From Candidatus Hydrogenedentota bacterium (GTDB taxonomy: Bacteria > Hydrogenedentota > Hydrogenedentia > Hydrogenedentales > JAGMZX01): a DNA stretch of 64,000 nt. The notes beneath the pieces were generated by a model. That model was given only the letters and a program-made list of their open reading frames with translations. It was not told the DNA's origin and made no database searches. Location of the stretch: contig JAKQEQ010000037.1 in assembly GCA_029556545.1 (NCBI GenBank), positions 19,602-83,601 on the forward strand, given 5' to 3'. Below, piece by piece: positions 26,154 to 35,366 of the stretch. The position numbers and the translations under genes were made by a program. The stretch's first letter is position 1; each line of letters begins with the position of its first letter.

Positions 26154-27878
26154 ATGAAAATCAACAGATCGAAGATCGCGAGGGCGCGCGGCATGAGTGC
26201 AACGTGCTGGTGTGCGATCATGGGCATATCGGTCGCGCGCGTGGCCGTCGCCGGGCCACCTGAGCGGCTTTTCCCGCCGTGTTCGCCCGTTGCGGCTTCC
26301 GTGGACGTAGTCGATTTCCGGGATGCGCCGCCGTCGCGGCGGTTGGCGGCAACCACGCTTCAGGGTCTGGTCAATGGGGGCGCGGAGGCGCGCGTGTACC
26401 TGCTGCTGCTGCCCACGGATGCGTTCTGGCTGGACCGCATGGTGGAGAAGGGCCAGATTCGCCAAGTGCGCCGGTTGGCGCCGGAGGCGTTCTTCGCAGA
26501 ATACGCGCCGCTGGTGCAGCGGGTTTACGCTTACGACGGGGCCCTGCCGGCGACAATCAATGTCGCCACGATGCTGGCCGCGCTCGAAAACGGGGTCGTG
26601 GCCGATCCGGGGGACGCGGGGGCGCTGATGCCGGGCAAGCCGATCGAGCACCTCAGTGGCCGCTGGGCGGATGCGGCCTCCACTTATGAATGGGCCTTCA
26701 TTGAACTGTGGCCGCGGCTGCGCCATGACGTCCTGGCCTGTTACCACCCGAGCGCGAAGATGACGGGGCTCCGGGATTACCTGGTCCGGCAGCGGGTCTT
26801 CACGTTCTGGGTTTCGGCGCCGGGTGATGAGGGCGCGCCGAATCCGGGGCACGCACGGGAGCGCGCGCTGGCGGAGCGCGTGCTGGCGGCGGCGCCGCCT
26901 AATACGGCAATACTCGGATTCTGGTACAGTGGTATTGACTCGGGGATCGGCGAATACGACGGGGTGGGGTTGGCGGGGGAATACGGCAAGATCACGGTGG
27001 TCTCCGACTGGAGCACGAACCTCAGTTTTCTGGGCGGCGTATCCGTGGATTTCGCGCCCATCGCGAAGGCGCAACAGGCGCGCCAGGACATTCAAGAGCC
27101 CGCGTTCGACCCGGAGAAAGTCTACATCGGGTTCAACGTCGTCGAGTCGGGCGACGCCCCCTGCTACCTGCAAACGCGGCAGACGGCGGTGTGGGCCGAT
27201 CCTGACCGGGGGCGGATCCCCATCGGCTGGGGCATGGGCTTGGGGGCGCTCGAATTGATGCCGCCCGTGGCCGCCCATTTCCTGGAGACGGCCACGCCGA
27301 ACGATCATTGGTTCGCGGCGATCTCGGGGGCGGGATATGTCCACCCGTATCGGCGTTTCATGAGCCGCGTCGCAGACCCCGGGGCGGGCTGGTCGGCGTA
27401 TCTGCGCTTGACCGAGACCCTGATGGGGCGGGCGGGCTTCGCGGAACTGGGGCTTTACACCGACGCCTGGAAGCCGTATGAGCGGGGCGTGATGGACCCG
27501 GTCACGCTTCGGTTCGCGGAGGGCGTGCCGTCCGCCGCGCTGCTGCTGCTGGGCATGGGCCGGGACGAAGGGGTCACGGCGGCGAACGGGGTTTACACGA
27601 TTGGCGAACGCGGCGTGACGGCGGCGCACATCCTGACGCGCTGGCCCACGGACTACGCCGCGCTGGACCGGGAGACGCGCGTTGCGCGGCTGCTTGGCGA
27701 AATTCGGGAGCAGACGCCGCCCGCGCGCCCGGCCTTCATGCAGGTAATGGCGCTGAGTTGGGCCTATGGTCCGGGCGAGATCGCCGAGGTCGCCGAGGCG
27801 CTCGGGCCGGAATATGAGGCGGTGTCCCTGCCGCAGTTCCGCCGCCTGTGGCGCGCGGCTGCCAGTGTTGGCCGCTGA
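26154..27878 (+). CDS. GxGYxYP-family putative glycoside hydrolase
   Basis: 574 residues. The N-terminus has a positively charged start and a hydrophobic stretch ending near AVAGPP, consistent with export. The family signature reads GAGYVHPYR near residue 392, close to the GxGYxYP motif for which the family is named. RLAATTLQGLVNG near 66-78 matches the usual N-terminal repeat region. It is located 14 bases after the DUF4838 gene and probably cotranscribed with it. The family is predicted to be a hydrolase but its substrate is not known. MSATCW at 26193 is an alternative start that would still leave a signal peptide. Confidence 0.8.
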   Translation: MKINRSKIARARGMSATCWCAIMGISVARVAVAGPPERLFPPCSPVAASVDVVDFRDAPPSRRLAATTLQGLVNGGAEARVYLLLLPTDAFWLDRMVEKGQIRQVRRLAPEAFFAEYAPLVQRVYAYDGALPATINVATMLAALENGVVADPGDAGALMPGKPIEHLSGRWADAASTYEWAFIELWPRLRHDVLACYHPSAKMTGLRDYLVRQRVFTFWVSAPGDEGAPNPGHARERALAERVLAAAPPNTAILGFWYSGIDSGIGEYDGVGLAGEYGKITVVSDWSTNLSFLGGVSVDFAPIAKAQQARQDIQEPAFDPEKVYIGFNVVESGDAPCYLQTRQTAVWADPDRGRIPIGWGMGLGALELMPPVAAHFLETATPNDHWFAAISGAGYVHPYRRFMSRVADPGAGWSAYLRLTETLMGRAGFAELGLYTDAWKPYERGVMDPVTLRFAEGVPSAALLLLGMGRDEGVTAANGVYTIGERGVTAAHILTRWPTDYAALDRETRVARLLGEIREQTPPARPAFMQVMALSWAYGPGEIAEVAEALGPEYEAVSLPQFRRLWRAAASVGR

Positions 27879-27937
27879 CGCGCGGCCAGGGCTTGCGTGA
27901 GCTTCGAATATCGACGCATTGCCGGAGCGGGGTTGGG

Positions 27938-29023
27938 TCAGCGTTCCGCTTCGAGCGCGCGCCGCTGCACGCTGATGTCGCGCCGGAACCGCGCGACGGC
28001 GCGGTTGTGTTCGTCGAGGGTGCTGCTGAAGGTGTGGGTGCGTCCGTCGGCATTCGAGACGAAGTAGCGGTAGCTGACGTTGGCGGGCTGCAACGCGGCG
28101 CGGAGGCTGGCGCCGCCGGGATTGGCGATGGGACCGGGCGGCAGTCCCGCGTAGCGGTAGGTGTTGTAAGGCGAGTCCGCCTGCTTGTCCGCTTCGAGCA
28201 AGCGTTGGCCGTACTTCCCGAGGGCGTATTGCAGCGTCGCGTCGATTTGGAGCGGCATCCCGGCGTCGATCCGGTTATAGATGACCGCCGCGATGAGGGG
28301 GCGTTCCTCGTCTATCTTGGCTTCCTCCTCGACGAGCGAGGCGACCGTGACCACCGTGAGCGGGTTGACGGCGGGCACATCGCGCGCGAGCCGGACGTAT
28401 TCCGCCTGAAACTGGCGGAACATGCGCTCGACCAGGTCGCGGGCCGTCGGCTCCCGGTCGAAGAAATACGTGTTGGGCATGAGGAACCCTTCGAGGGACT
28501 CGACCTTGAGGCCGAGTTCCGCGATGAGATCGGGGTCGCGCGCCGCTTCGAGAAACGCATCGGGGTCCTCGAAGAGGGCGGCGGTCTGCGCGAGGGACAG
28601 TCCCTCCGGTATGGTGACGCGGAACCGGTCCACGTCGATGGGGCGGAGCGGGCCTTCATAGAGCGCGTGCAGCAGTTGCAGGGCGCTGAGGCCGTGGGGG
28701 AGTTCGTAGACGCCGTGACGGATGGGCGTGTTCGCCCCGTCGTACTTGAGGGCGATGCGGAAGAAGAATTCGTGGTCGATGAGCCCGGCGTCGGCAAGCA
28801 ATTCGCCGACTTTCTGCGCCGGCACGCCTTCCGGCACGATGAACGTGACGGGCGGCCCCGCCACGCCGGGCTGGAGCGCGTGTTCGTAAATGAGCAACGC
28901 GACAAAGCCGACGGCGATCCCGAGCAGGCCCACCACCACCCAGGCAAGCAATACGGCGCGCACCAGCCACAGCGAAAACCGTGACCGCCTGCGCGGCGCC
29001 TGCGCATCCTTTGCGTTCGTCAC
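27938..29023 (-). CDS. mltG: Endolytic murein transglycosylase MltG
   Basis: 361 residues if translation begins at the GTG at 29023. A single membrane helix (LVRAVLLAWVVVGLLGIAVG) lies near residues 22-42, then a LysM-like region, and a C-terminal catalytic domain with VASLVEEEAKIDEERP (catalytic Glu), VIYNRID and YRYAGLPPGPIANPG, all standard for the YceG/MltG family. It cleaves nascent glycan strands at the inner membrane. It follows ruvX with about 50 bases between. The start is uncertain: the frame stays open upstream through a GAGGACGCG microsatellite that encodes the HAEDAEDAEE run, and no ATG is near. Confidence 0.88.
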   Translation of the reverse strand: MTNAKDAQAPRRRSRFSLWLVRAVLLAWVVVGLLGIAVGFVALLIYEHALQPGVAGPPVTFIVPEGVPAQKVGELLADAGLIDHEFFFRIALKYDGANTPIRHGVYELPHGLSALQLLHALYEGPLRPIDVDRFRVTIPEGLSLAQTAALFEDPDAFLEAARDPDLIAELGLKVESLEGFLMPNTYFFDREPTARDLVERMFRQFQAEYVRLARDVPAVNPLTVVTVASLVEEEAKIDEERPLIAAVIYNRIDAGMPLQIDATLQYALGKYGQRLLEADKQADSPYNTYRYAGLPPGPIANPGGASLRAALQPANVSYRYFVSNADGRTHTFSSTLDEHNRAVARFRRDISVQRRALEAER

Positions 29024-29073
29024 TTCTTCCGCGTCCTCCGCGTCCTCCGCGTGTCGCGCGCGTTTCGCGTCGC

Positions 29074-29529
29074 CTACGTTTCTTCCGCCCTCTTCGCGGC
29101 CGCAAGGCGGTCCAGGAACGAGCGCAGAATCTCGGCGGCCGCGACTTGATCGATCACCTTGCGGCGTTTGCGGCCGCGGACCTCCGCCATGCGCAGGGAG
29201 CGCTCCGCCCCGGCCGTGGTGAACCGCTCGTCCACGGTCTCGACCGGTATATCCAGCGCCGCGCGCAGTTGTTCCACGAAGGCGAGCACCTTTTCCGCCT
29301 GCGGGCCGGGTTTGCCCTCGCGGTCGTAGGGCACGCCCACGACGACGCAGACGGCCTCCGTCTCGGCGACGGCGCGACGTACCGCCTCGATATTGGCCGC
29401 CGGGGCGGCCATGGCGATGGTGTCGCGCGGCGACGCGATCATGCGCATGGGGTCGCTGACCGCGACGCCCGTGCGCACTTCGCCCACGTCCAACGCGAGG
29501 ACGCGGCCCATTTCCGGCAGAGAGATCAT
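29074..29529 (-). CDS. ruvX: Putative Holliday junction resolvase RuvX/YqgF
   Basis: 151 residues. GRVLALDVGEVRTGVAVSDP carries the first catalytic Asp of the RNase H-like fold, VVGVPYDREGKPG follows in mid-protein, then VDERFTT and KVIDQVAAAEIL with the second and third acidic sites. YqgF-type proteins act in 16S rRNA maturation and possibly recombination. The gene precedes mltG, a common pairing. The start could also be the internal ATG at 29511. Confidence 0.9.
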   Translation of the reverse strand: MISLPEMGRVLALDVGEVRTGVAVSDPMRMIASPRDTIAMAAPAANIEAVRRAVAETEAVCVVVGVPYDREGKPGPQAEKVLAFVEQLRAALDIPVETVDERFTTAGAERSLRMAEVRGRKRRKVIDQVAAAEILRSFLDRLAAAKRAEET

Positions 29530-29837
29530 GGTGTGATTCCGTTTCGTCTCGTGGTCGGGCGCTTACTATACCATCCGCGTCGGTCGGGGGCATCTCACGG
29601 GCCAGCGCGGCATTTTTGCCGCGACCAGAATCTTGCGTCGGCGAGTGCAGTAAGTGACACACCTGGGCCGAAAGGACCAAAAGGACCAAGAGGACCAAAA
29701 GGACGGAAAGAAGGACTTGGTTCGGGCACACGCTTTGCAGGCTTTGCGTCTTGGCGTGAGGGTTCTTCTCTTGCGTCACGCAAGGACACCAAGGTCGCAA
29801 AGAATGCCCCTCCGCGTGGGAATGGGCGAGGGTTCAT
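29530..29837. other. Intergenic region filled with dispersed repeats
   Basis: 308 bases. 29605-29712 is a dispersed repeat with an AAAGGACC microsatellite. It is followed at about 29740-29800 by a second repeat type (GCGTCTTGGCGTGAGG and, around a TTGCGTCACGCAA palindrome, CAAGGACACCAAGG). No gene is supported. Confidence 0.6.
29605..29712 (+). repeat. Dispersed intergenic repeat with AAAGGACC microsatellite, copy 1
   Basis: It matches 44707-44819 in the same orientation: a GCGCGGC...GCCGCGA hairpin, TCGGCG(A/G)GTGCAG, AGTGACACA, then 9-bp units of AAAGGACCA. Both copies are intergenic and lie upstream of minus-strand genes. Confidence 0.8.
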
Positions 29838-30698
29838 CTACCGCGGCTGATCTCCCGACGGCGACTCCGCGTGCGCCCGATCCCGTCGTGCGCGGCGCAC
29901 CTCGTCCATGAAGCGCGCGAACAGCGCGTCGAACCGGGCGTCCTTCGCGCGCAGCCGCTCGGGGTGGAACTGGACGCCGAGCATGAACGGCGGTTCCCGG
30001 CGCTCGATGGCCTCGACGAGGCCGTCCTCGGTTCGCGCGGACACGACGAACCCGTCCGCGAGCCGCTTCACCGCTTGATGATGATACGTATTCACGACCA
30101 GCCGCGTGACGCCGAAAACCTCGTGCAGCACCGTGCCTTCCTCGATCACGATGGGATGCTCCCGCCGTTCCTTGCTCGATAACGGGAACCGGTGCGCGAC
30201 CGGCGGGTTCCCCTCGAAATGCGACGGGATGTCCTGGGTGAGCGACCCGCCGAAATGGACGTTCATCACCTGGTGCCCGCGACAAATCCCGAGCACCGGC
30301 AGCCCGCGCTCGATCGCGTAGTCAAGCGCCGTGAATTCGAGTTCGTCCAGCGCCGCATCCGTCTCCTCGAGCTTGTCATGCCGATCCTCGCCGTAGAACT
30401 TCGGGTCCACGTCGATCCCGCCCGGCAACAACACCCCGTCCAACGACGCGAGCGCCGCGTCGAGCGCCGCCCGATCAAACGACTGCGCCAACACGGCCAC
30501 CGCGCCGCCGTTCTCCTCGATGGCCGCGCGATACCGCCGCAGGTCGTCCTTGCCCTCCCGTTCGAGCCGATCGTGCTGCGCCGTCGTATACACCACGCCG
30601 ATGACCGGCGTTTCCGCCGCAGCCCACGCGAGAGCCAGACACAACGACAAGACCGCGAAGATAACGCGCTTGCACCTTGAATGCTTCCTGTCCCGCAT
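29838..30698 (-). CDS. Exported class I glutamine amidotransferase (peptidase C26, PuuD-like)
   Basis: 286 residues. Nucleophile Cys139 lies in LGICRGHQ, and the catalytic His245/Glu247 in GVQFHPE; LPGGIDVDP near 92-100 and NTYHHQAV near 203-210 are typical of gamma-glutamyl-GABA hydrolases. Unusually for this normally cytoplasmic family, the N-terminus has a basic start and a hydrophobic core (VIFAVLSLCLALAWAAAE) that reads as a signal peptide or anchor. It would hydrolyse gamma-glutamyl bonds in the periplasm. It stands alone on the minus strand, with a repeat-rich gap after it. Confidence 0.85.
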   Translation of the reverse strand: MRDRKHSRCKRVIFAVLSLCLALAWAAAETPVIGVVYTTAQHDRLEREGKDDLRRYRAAIEENGGAVAVLAQSFDRAALDAALASLDGVLLPGGIDVDPKFYGEDRHDKLEETDAALDELEFTALDYAIERGLPVLGICRGHQVMNVHFGGSLTQDIPSHFEGNPPVAHRFPLSSKERREHPIVIEEGTVLHEVFGVTRLVVNTYHHQAVKRLADGFVVSARTEDGLVEAIERREPPFMLGVQFHPERLRAKDARFDALFARFMDEVRRARRDRAHAESPSGDQPR

Positions 30699-30775
30699 CG
30701 TTGCTCCTCTGTTCGCGCCCTACGCCGTGGCATAGGCGACCCGCCCATGATTCAGGGGTCGCCCTCGGAAGTCAA

Positions 30776-32314
30776 TCACGGGCGAGACGCCTGTGCAGCC
30801 GCGGGACTATTCGGCGCGATGCGCGCCTGGAGGTAGCGGAGGGTGTTGCCGACCTGGCCGAGGAGGTCGATGGTGTTGGAGGGGGCGTTTCCGGCGCGGA
30901 CGCCGGCGAGGCAGAAGGACGGTAGCGGGGCTTGGGCGGGAATGGGGATGAGGGGCGGGTTCTCGACGGGGGGATGGACCTGGAGGAGCTTGTTGCCGGG
31001 GTCGGGTCCGGTGACGTAGAGGACGGCGTAGAGAGTGCCATCGGCGGCGACGTGGAGCCGGGCGCAGCCGGGTTGGGTGTTTTCGTCGCCGGGGTAGAGG
31101 AGGCGGCGCGCGATGACCGCGCCGGCGTCGGCGGCCGCGGCAGCCGCTTCGTCGGACTTATCGGACAGATCGGACTGATCGGACGGATCGGACGGATCGG
31201 ACCGATCGGACCGATCAGACCGATCAGACCTATCGGGCTTATCGGTTTTGTCGCAGTTGTCCATGTCGTCCGTAGCGGGGCCCTCGGGCGCCGGGCCGCC
31301 GCTCACGATGGCGAGGCGCAGCGAGGCGATGATGGACTTTCCGGGGAAGAACTTGTCGCGCAGGAGGGCGGAGGCCACTTCGCGCTCGGTGTAGAGGATG
31401 TAGGCGTCGCCGTCGGGGCTGATCCAGAGGTCCTGGTTCGAGATGTGGCCGCCGGTGGCGTCGACGTTGGCGATGTCGAGGGGCGCGGCGAAGGCCGACT
31501 TGGCGATGTCGTGCGTTCGGGTGTAGTAGAGGATGCGGAAGACGTAGTCCCACGCGCTTTGGGTCTGATCGAACTTGTAGGTCCGCCACTCGGGGATCGG
31601 CTCGACGATGTCGCCGATGGCCAGGACGTGAACGGCGTTCCCGCGCAGCGCGACCTGGGGGTAGCAGGCGCGAATCGGGAAGCTGACGGACGCCGTGCCG
31701 ACGGTCTCCCCGTCGGCGGTCATGAGGCAGGCGTTCTGCTCGCTGGTGTTCGCGTCGATGTTGAGCAGGACCACTTTGCCCGCGGGCGGGTCCGCCGCGA
31801 AGCCGCGGTAGCTGTGGTCGGTGAAGGTGTGTTGTTTGGCCCAGGCGGGTGAGAGCTTGGCGCGCGCGACCTCGCCGTCCGTGAACGTGAAACGGAGCAC
31901 GTGAGGCTCGCAGTTGCCGTACTTCGTGCCGGGGGGCTGGGTCGAGTCGTTCACGGACAGGAAAAGCGTGTCGCCGATGACGGCGAGCGGGCACGGCTCG
32001 CGTTGGACGAAGCGGTCGGCCTCGGCGACGGCCACCCAGCCCGCGTCACGGCGTTCGAGGAGGCGCCAGCGGGTGTTGCTGAGCGGCGGGACGCCTTCGC
32101 CGGTCTCCATCTGGCAGACGAAGACGCGGTCGTCGGCGCGGGCGATCTCGGTGCTGCCGTAGGCCCACATGGGCCCGGACCCGTTGTCGGGGCTCACGAA
32201 GGCGTAGACTTCTTCTTCGGCGAGCACCTGGACCTCGACGGCACCGGCGACGCACGTCAGGCAGGTGAGGAACACGAGGAGCAGTAGTCCGCGCTTGTTC
32301 GTGGAGTCTTGCAT
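30776..32314 (-). CDS. Secreted protein with a Ser-Asp tandem repeat, possible beta-propeller
   Basis: 512 residues. A signal peptide (LLLLVFLTCLTCVAGA) is followed by beta-rich segments with blade-like patterns such as YAFVSPDNGSGPMWAYGS and WISPDGDAYILYTER, suggestive of a BNR or propeller fold. Around residues 358-390 a 9-bp DNA tandem repeat (31150-31245) encodes DRSDRSDRSD and related triplets, then an Ala run. The repeat looks like a flexible linker splitting the propeller. No enzyme motif is evident. The family is not recognised. Confidence 0.6.
   Translation of the reverse strand: MQDSTNKRGLLLLVFLTCLTCVAGAVEVQVLAEEEVYAFVSPDNGSGPMWAYGSTEIARADDRVFVCQMETGEGVPPLSNTRWRLLERRDAGWVAVAEADRFVQREPCPLAVIGDTLFLSVNDSTQPPGTKYGNCEPHVLRFTFTDGEVARAKLSPAWAKQHTFTDHSYRGFAADPPAGKVVLLNIDANTSEQNACLMTADGETVGTASVSFPIRACYPQVALRGNAVHVLAIGDIVEPIPEWRTYKFDQTQSAWDYVFRILYYTRTHDIAKSAFAAPLDIANVDATGGHISNQDLWISPDGDAYILYTEREVASALLRDKFFPGKSIIASLRLAIVSGGPAPEGPATDDMDNCDKTDKPDRSDRSDRSDRSDPSDPSDQSDLSDKSDEAAAAAADAGAVIARRLLYPGDENTQPGCARLHVAADGTLYAVLYVTGPDPGNKLLQVHPPVENPPLIPIPAQAPLPSFCLAGVRAGNAPSNTIDLLGQVGNTLRYLQARIAPNSPAAAQASRP
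31150..31245 (-). repeat. In-frame 9-bp tandem repeat (GGACCGATC type)
   Basis: About ten imperfect 9-bp units are read as Ser-Asp-X triplets inside the secreted protein. Unit variants (CGGACGGAT, CGGACCGAT, CAGACCGAT) come in blocks, as expected from slippage. Confidence 0.8.
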
Positions 32315-32348
32315 GATTTTTCAGCCTCTTCTGACGTCTGGTTAGGTG

Positions 32349-34010
32349 CTATTCTTGTGTTTCTGGGTTCCCGCTTTCGCGGGAATGACGGATAGGAGCG
32401 CCGCTTTCCTCGGGTATGTACCGGCCCGGCGCGAGGATGCCGGCGGGATCGAGGGCGCGCTTGAGGTCGCGGAGCAGGTCTTGGAAGGTATCGTCGTCGC
32501 GCCAGAGTCGGGCCATGCCGTGGACGGCCACCCGGTAAGGGGGATAGCCCGCGTCGAGGAGGGCGTCCATGACGGCGTGGTAGCAGCGGGCGGCGGCGGC
32601 GCATTCTTCAGAGAGCGTCTTGTCGAAGGAGATGTTGAAGATGCCGATCATGGCGCGCTCGTTGATGAAGGTGAAGGTGGCGAGCAGGTCGAAGCCGGCC
32701 TCGTGGAAGCGCGGCGCGACGATATCGAGGACGGCGCGGGCGTCTTCGCCTGTGGCGGGGACGACGGGGGATATCCAAAGCAGGCCGCAGGCTGCGGCGA
32801 GGGGATCGTCCCATTGCGCAGGGGCTTTCCGCAGCCGCCAGGCGAGGGCCTGCAACGGGAAGTCCGTGGGGATGCCCTTCAGGAGGCCGTAGTTTGGGCG
32901 GAGGGCTTCGAGTTGCCGCCGCAAGCGCGCGCCGAGCCCGAATCGCCCGAGCGCGCCCGCGACCCAATTGCCCAGGGCAAGGCGGGCGTCGTCGACGAAG
33001 ACGACGCGGCCGAGGCCGCGCATGGCGCGCTTGAGCATGCGGCGCGCGCCGCGCACCTGATCGCGCGTCCCGGTCAGACTGCCGGACACGTTCCATGCGC
33101 CGACGCCCCAGCGCGCCCGGAGCGCCGCGCGCACGGGATCGGGCAGGGGCGTGCGCCCGTCTGCGGCCTCCCAGGGATATTGCTGCTGGCTGCTGACAAT
33201 GCGGAGGTCGTTGCCGACGTGTACGGCGCTGTTCAACACGCCGTCCATGCGGAGGGCGCGCAGGCGATCGATGACCGGTTCGAGGGCGGCATCGCGGTCG
33301 ACTTTGACGTAGAAGAAGGTGAATGCGCGGGGCGCGGGCTGGAGCCAGAGACCGAGTTTCGTGACGATGCCGAGGTTGGACTGCATGAACAGGCCGTCGA
33401 CCGCGGGCCCGACGCCGTAGGGGTAGACGTGGACGGTCCGCGCGTTCGCATGATGGCCGAAGCCGGTGAGGACCGCGCGCCCGTTCGGCAGGACGACCTC
33501 GATGCCGCAGGTGGTGCGCACGTGGTCGCCATAGGGGGTGTGGCCGAAGCCGCGTTCGAGCGCGTTGCCCACGATGCTCGCGTCGGGCCCCGCGCCGGTG
33601 GCGTCCATCCAATAATCGGGGGCGTGGCGCCGGAGGTGATCGAAGAGTTGTTGTTGCGTGACGCCCGGCTCGATGACGACGTAGCCGAGGCGCGTGTCCA
33701 ATTCGAGGATGCGGTTCATGCGGCCGAGATCGAGGATGACCGCGCCTTCCGTCGGGGCGCAGGCGTCGCCGTAGCCCAGGTTGCGTCCGCGCGAAATGGG
33801 ATACAACGCGACCCGGTGATCATTCGCGAGGCGGACAATCGCGGCGACCTCTTCCGTCGTCGCCGGGAAAAGGACGGCGGCGGGCCGCGTGCCCGCGGGT
33901 TGCGTCGTGCGCGCGTAGCGGTCGCGGGCGGTCGCATCGGCGCACACCGCGTCGTCCGGCAGGACCTCGCGCATGGCGCGCAGAAACGCCTCGATATCGG
34001 GCGTGCTCAT
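32349..34010 (-). CDS. FAD-linked oxidoreductase of the VAO/4-cresol dehydrogenase type
   Basis: 553 residues from the ATG at 34010, behind GGGAGGAG. The PCMH-type FAD-binding domain is seen in AAVLFPATTEEVAAIVRLAN, then PISRGRNLGYGD, and IVGNALERGFGHTPYGDH. The C-terminal FAD-oxidase substrate domain follows. Close relatives oxidise phenolic or hydroxylated substrates; the actual substrate is unknown. The last residues (RHSRESGNPETQE) are encoded by a TTCCCGC...GCGGGAATGACGG dispersed repeat, so the natural C-terminus probably ended earlier. It is divergent from aroB. Confidence 0.85.
   Translation of the reverse strand: MSTPDIEAFLRAMREVLPDDAVCADATARDRYARTTQPAGTRPAAVLFPATTEEVAAIVRLANDHRVALYPISRGRNLGYGDACAPTEGAVILDLGRMNRILELDTRLGYVVIEPGVTQQQLFDHLRRHAPDYWMDATGAGPDASIVGNALERGFGHTPYGDHVRTTCGIEVVLPNGRAVLTGFGHHANARTVHVYPYGVGPAVDGLFMQSNLGIVTKLGLWLQPAPRAFTFFYVKVDRDAALEPVIDRLRALRMDGVLNSAVHVGNDLRIVSSQQQYPWEAADGRTPLPDPVRAALRARWGVGAWNVSGSLTGTRDQVRGARRMLKRAMRGLGRVVFVDDARLALGNWVAGALGRFGLGARLRRQLEALRPNYGLLKGIPTDFPLQALAWRLRKAPAQWDDPLAAACGLLWISPVVPATGEDARAVLDIVAPRFHEAGFDLLATFTFINERAMIGIFNISFDKTLSEECAAAARCYHAVMDALLDAGYPPYRVAVHGMARLWRDDDTFQDLLRDLKRALDPAGILAPGRYIPEESGAPIRHSRESGNPETQE
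32364..32392. repeat. REP-like palindrome absorbed into a coding end
   Basis: TTCCCGCTTTCGCGGGAATG is a hairpin of a type common in intergenic REP elements; here it forms the last codons of the oxidoreductase gene. Confidence 0.6.
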
Positions 34011-34256
34011 GGCGGCGACTCCTCCCGCGCGAGTGTAGCATGGGCTTGCGCGGCGGCGCGAAGGAAGCAGGCGAGGCGAACCCTCCGGCGCACGTAAACT
34101 CCTTGGACAATTGGCGGTGTAACGTGCAAGAATCCCTAACGAGTAATCTGGCGTTTCGGCGCGGCGCTTCGGGGCGCGCGCGGACGTCATCGAAGTTGCG
34201 GGTTGGACGTCAGACATGACAGGCCCGTCTTGAAATCAGACACGGAACGGAGCCAC

Positions 34257-35354
34257 GTGGAAACAACCGTACTTAACGTCGCGCTCGGCGCGCGGTCCTA
34301 CCCGATCCATATCGGGGAGGACACGCTGGACAGGCTGCCGGAAGTCCTGCGCGGTGTAGGCGCGCGCGGGGCGGTGGGTCTCGTGACGGACACGCAGGTG
34401 GGCCTGCTCCATGGGGCGCGGGTCGAGGCGCTGGTGGCGGCGGCGGGCTTCCGTTGCGTGACGTACACGATGCCAGCGGGGGAAGAGCACAAGCGGCTCG
34501 ATGAAATCGAGAAGATGTGCGGCTGCTTTCTCGATGGGGGGCTTGACCGGTCGAGCCTGATCATCGCGCTTGGCGGCGGGGTACCGGGCGACATGGCGGG
34601 GTTCGCGGCGGCGGTCTTCATGCGCGGGGTGCCGTTTGTGCAGATTCCGACGACGATCGTGGCGCAGGTCGATTCGAGCGTGGGCGGGAAGACGGGGGTG
34701 AACCATCCGCTGAGCAAGAACAGCATCGGCGCGTTCCACCAGCCGCGGGCGGTGATCATCGATATGGCGCTGCTGCGCACGCTGCCGGAGCGGGAACTGC
34801 GCGCGGGTCTGGCCGAGGTCATCAAGCACGGCGTCATCGCGGACGCGGCGCTGTTCGCCTATATGGAGGAGCGTCGGGACGCGGTATTGGGCATGGACCT
34901 CGAGGCGCTGCGTGTTCCGATAGTGCGGTCGTGCGAGATCAAATCGGTCATCGTGGCCGAGGACGAGACGGAGCAGGGCCGGCGCGCGAATTTGAACTAC
35001 GGGCATACGTTCGGGCACGCCATCGAGGTGGTAACGGATTTTGCGCGTTTCCTGCACGGCGAGGCGGTGGCGCTGGGCATGTGCGCGGCGGCGGCGCTCG
35101 CGCGGGACCTTGGCATGGTGGATGACGGGTTTGTCGCGCGGCAGCGCCGGTGCCTCGCTGCGTACGGCCTGCCTACGGCGTGGGCGGAGTTGCCCGTCGA
35201 GGACACGCTGCGCGCGATGCGCAAGGACAAGAAGGTGCGGGCCGGAACGATGAAGTTTATCCTGCCGACGGCGCTGGGCGTTGTCGTGCAGCGGACGGAC
35301 GTGGACGAGGCGCAGGCGCGGGCCGCGCTCGAGGCGCTGCGGTCGGGCGCATAA
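34257..35354 (+). CDS. aroB: 3-dehydroquinate synthase
   Basis: 365 residues with a GTG start at 34257 (ACGGAG 5 bases upstream). NAD-binding and active-site motifs are clear: GGGVPGDMAGF (106-116), PTTIVAQVDSSVGGKTG (131-147), the metal ligands in GLAEVIKHG and NYGHTFGHAIE. It converts DAHP to 3-dehydroquinate in the shikimate pathway. A TPR-protein gene follows 12 bases later in the same direction. Confidence 0.97.
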   Translation: METTVLNVALGARSYPIHIGEDTLDRLPEVLRGVGARGAVGLVTDTQVGLLHGARVEALVAAAGFRCVTYTMPAGEEHKRLDEIEKMCGCFLDGGLDRSSLIIALGGGVPGDMAGFAAAVFMRGVPFVQIPTTIVAQVDSSVGGKTGVNHPLSKNSIGAFHQPRAVIIDMALLRTLPERELRAGLAEVIKHGVIADAALFAYMEERRDAVLGMDLEALRVPIVRSCEIKSVIVAEDETEQGRRANLNYGHTFGHAIEVVTDFARFLHGEAVALGMCAAAALARDLGMVDDGFVARQRRCLAAYGLPTAWAELPVEDTLRAMRKDKKVRAGTMKFILPTALGVVVQRTDVDEAQARAALEALRSGA

Positions 35355-35366
35355 GAGGAGTATCCG

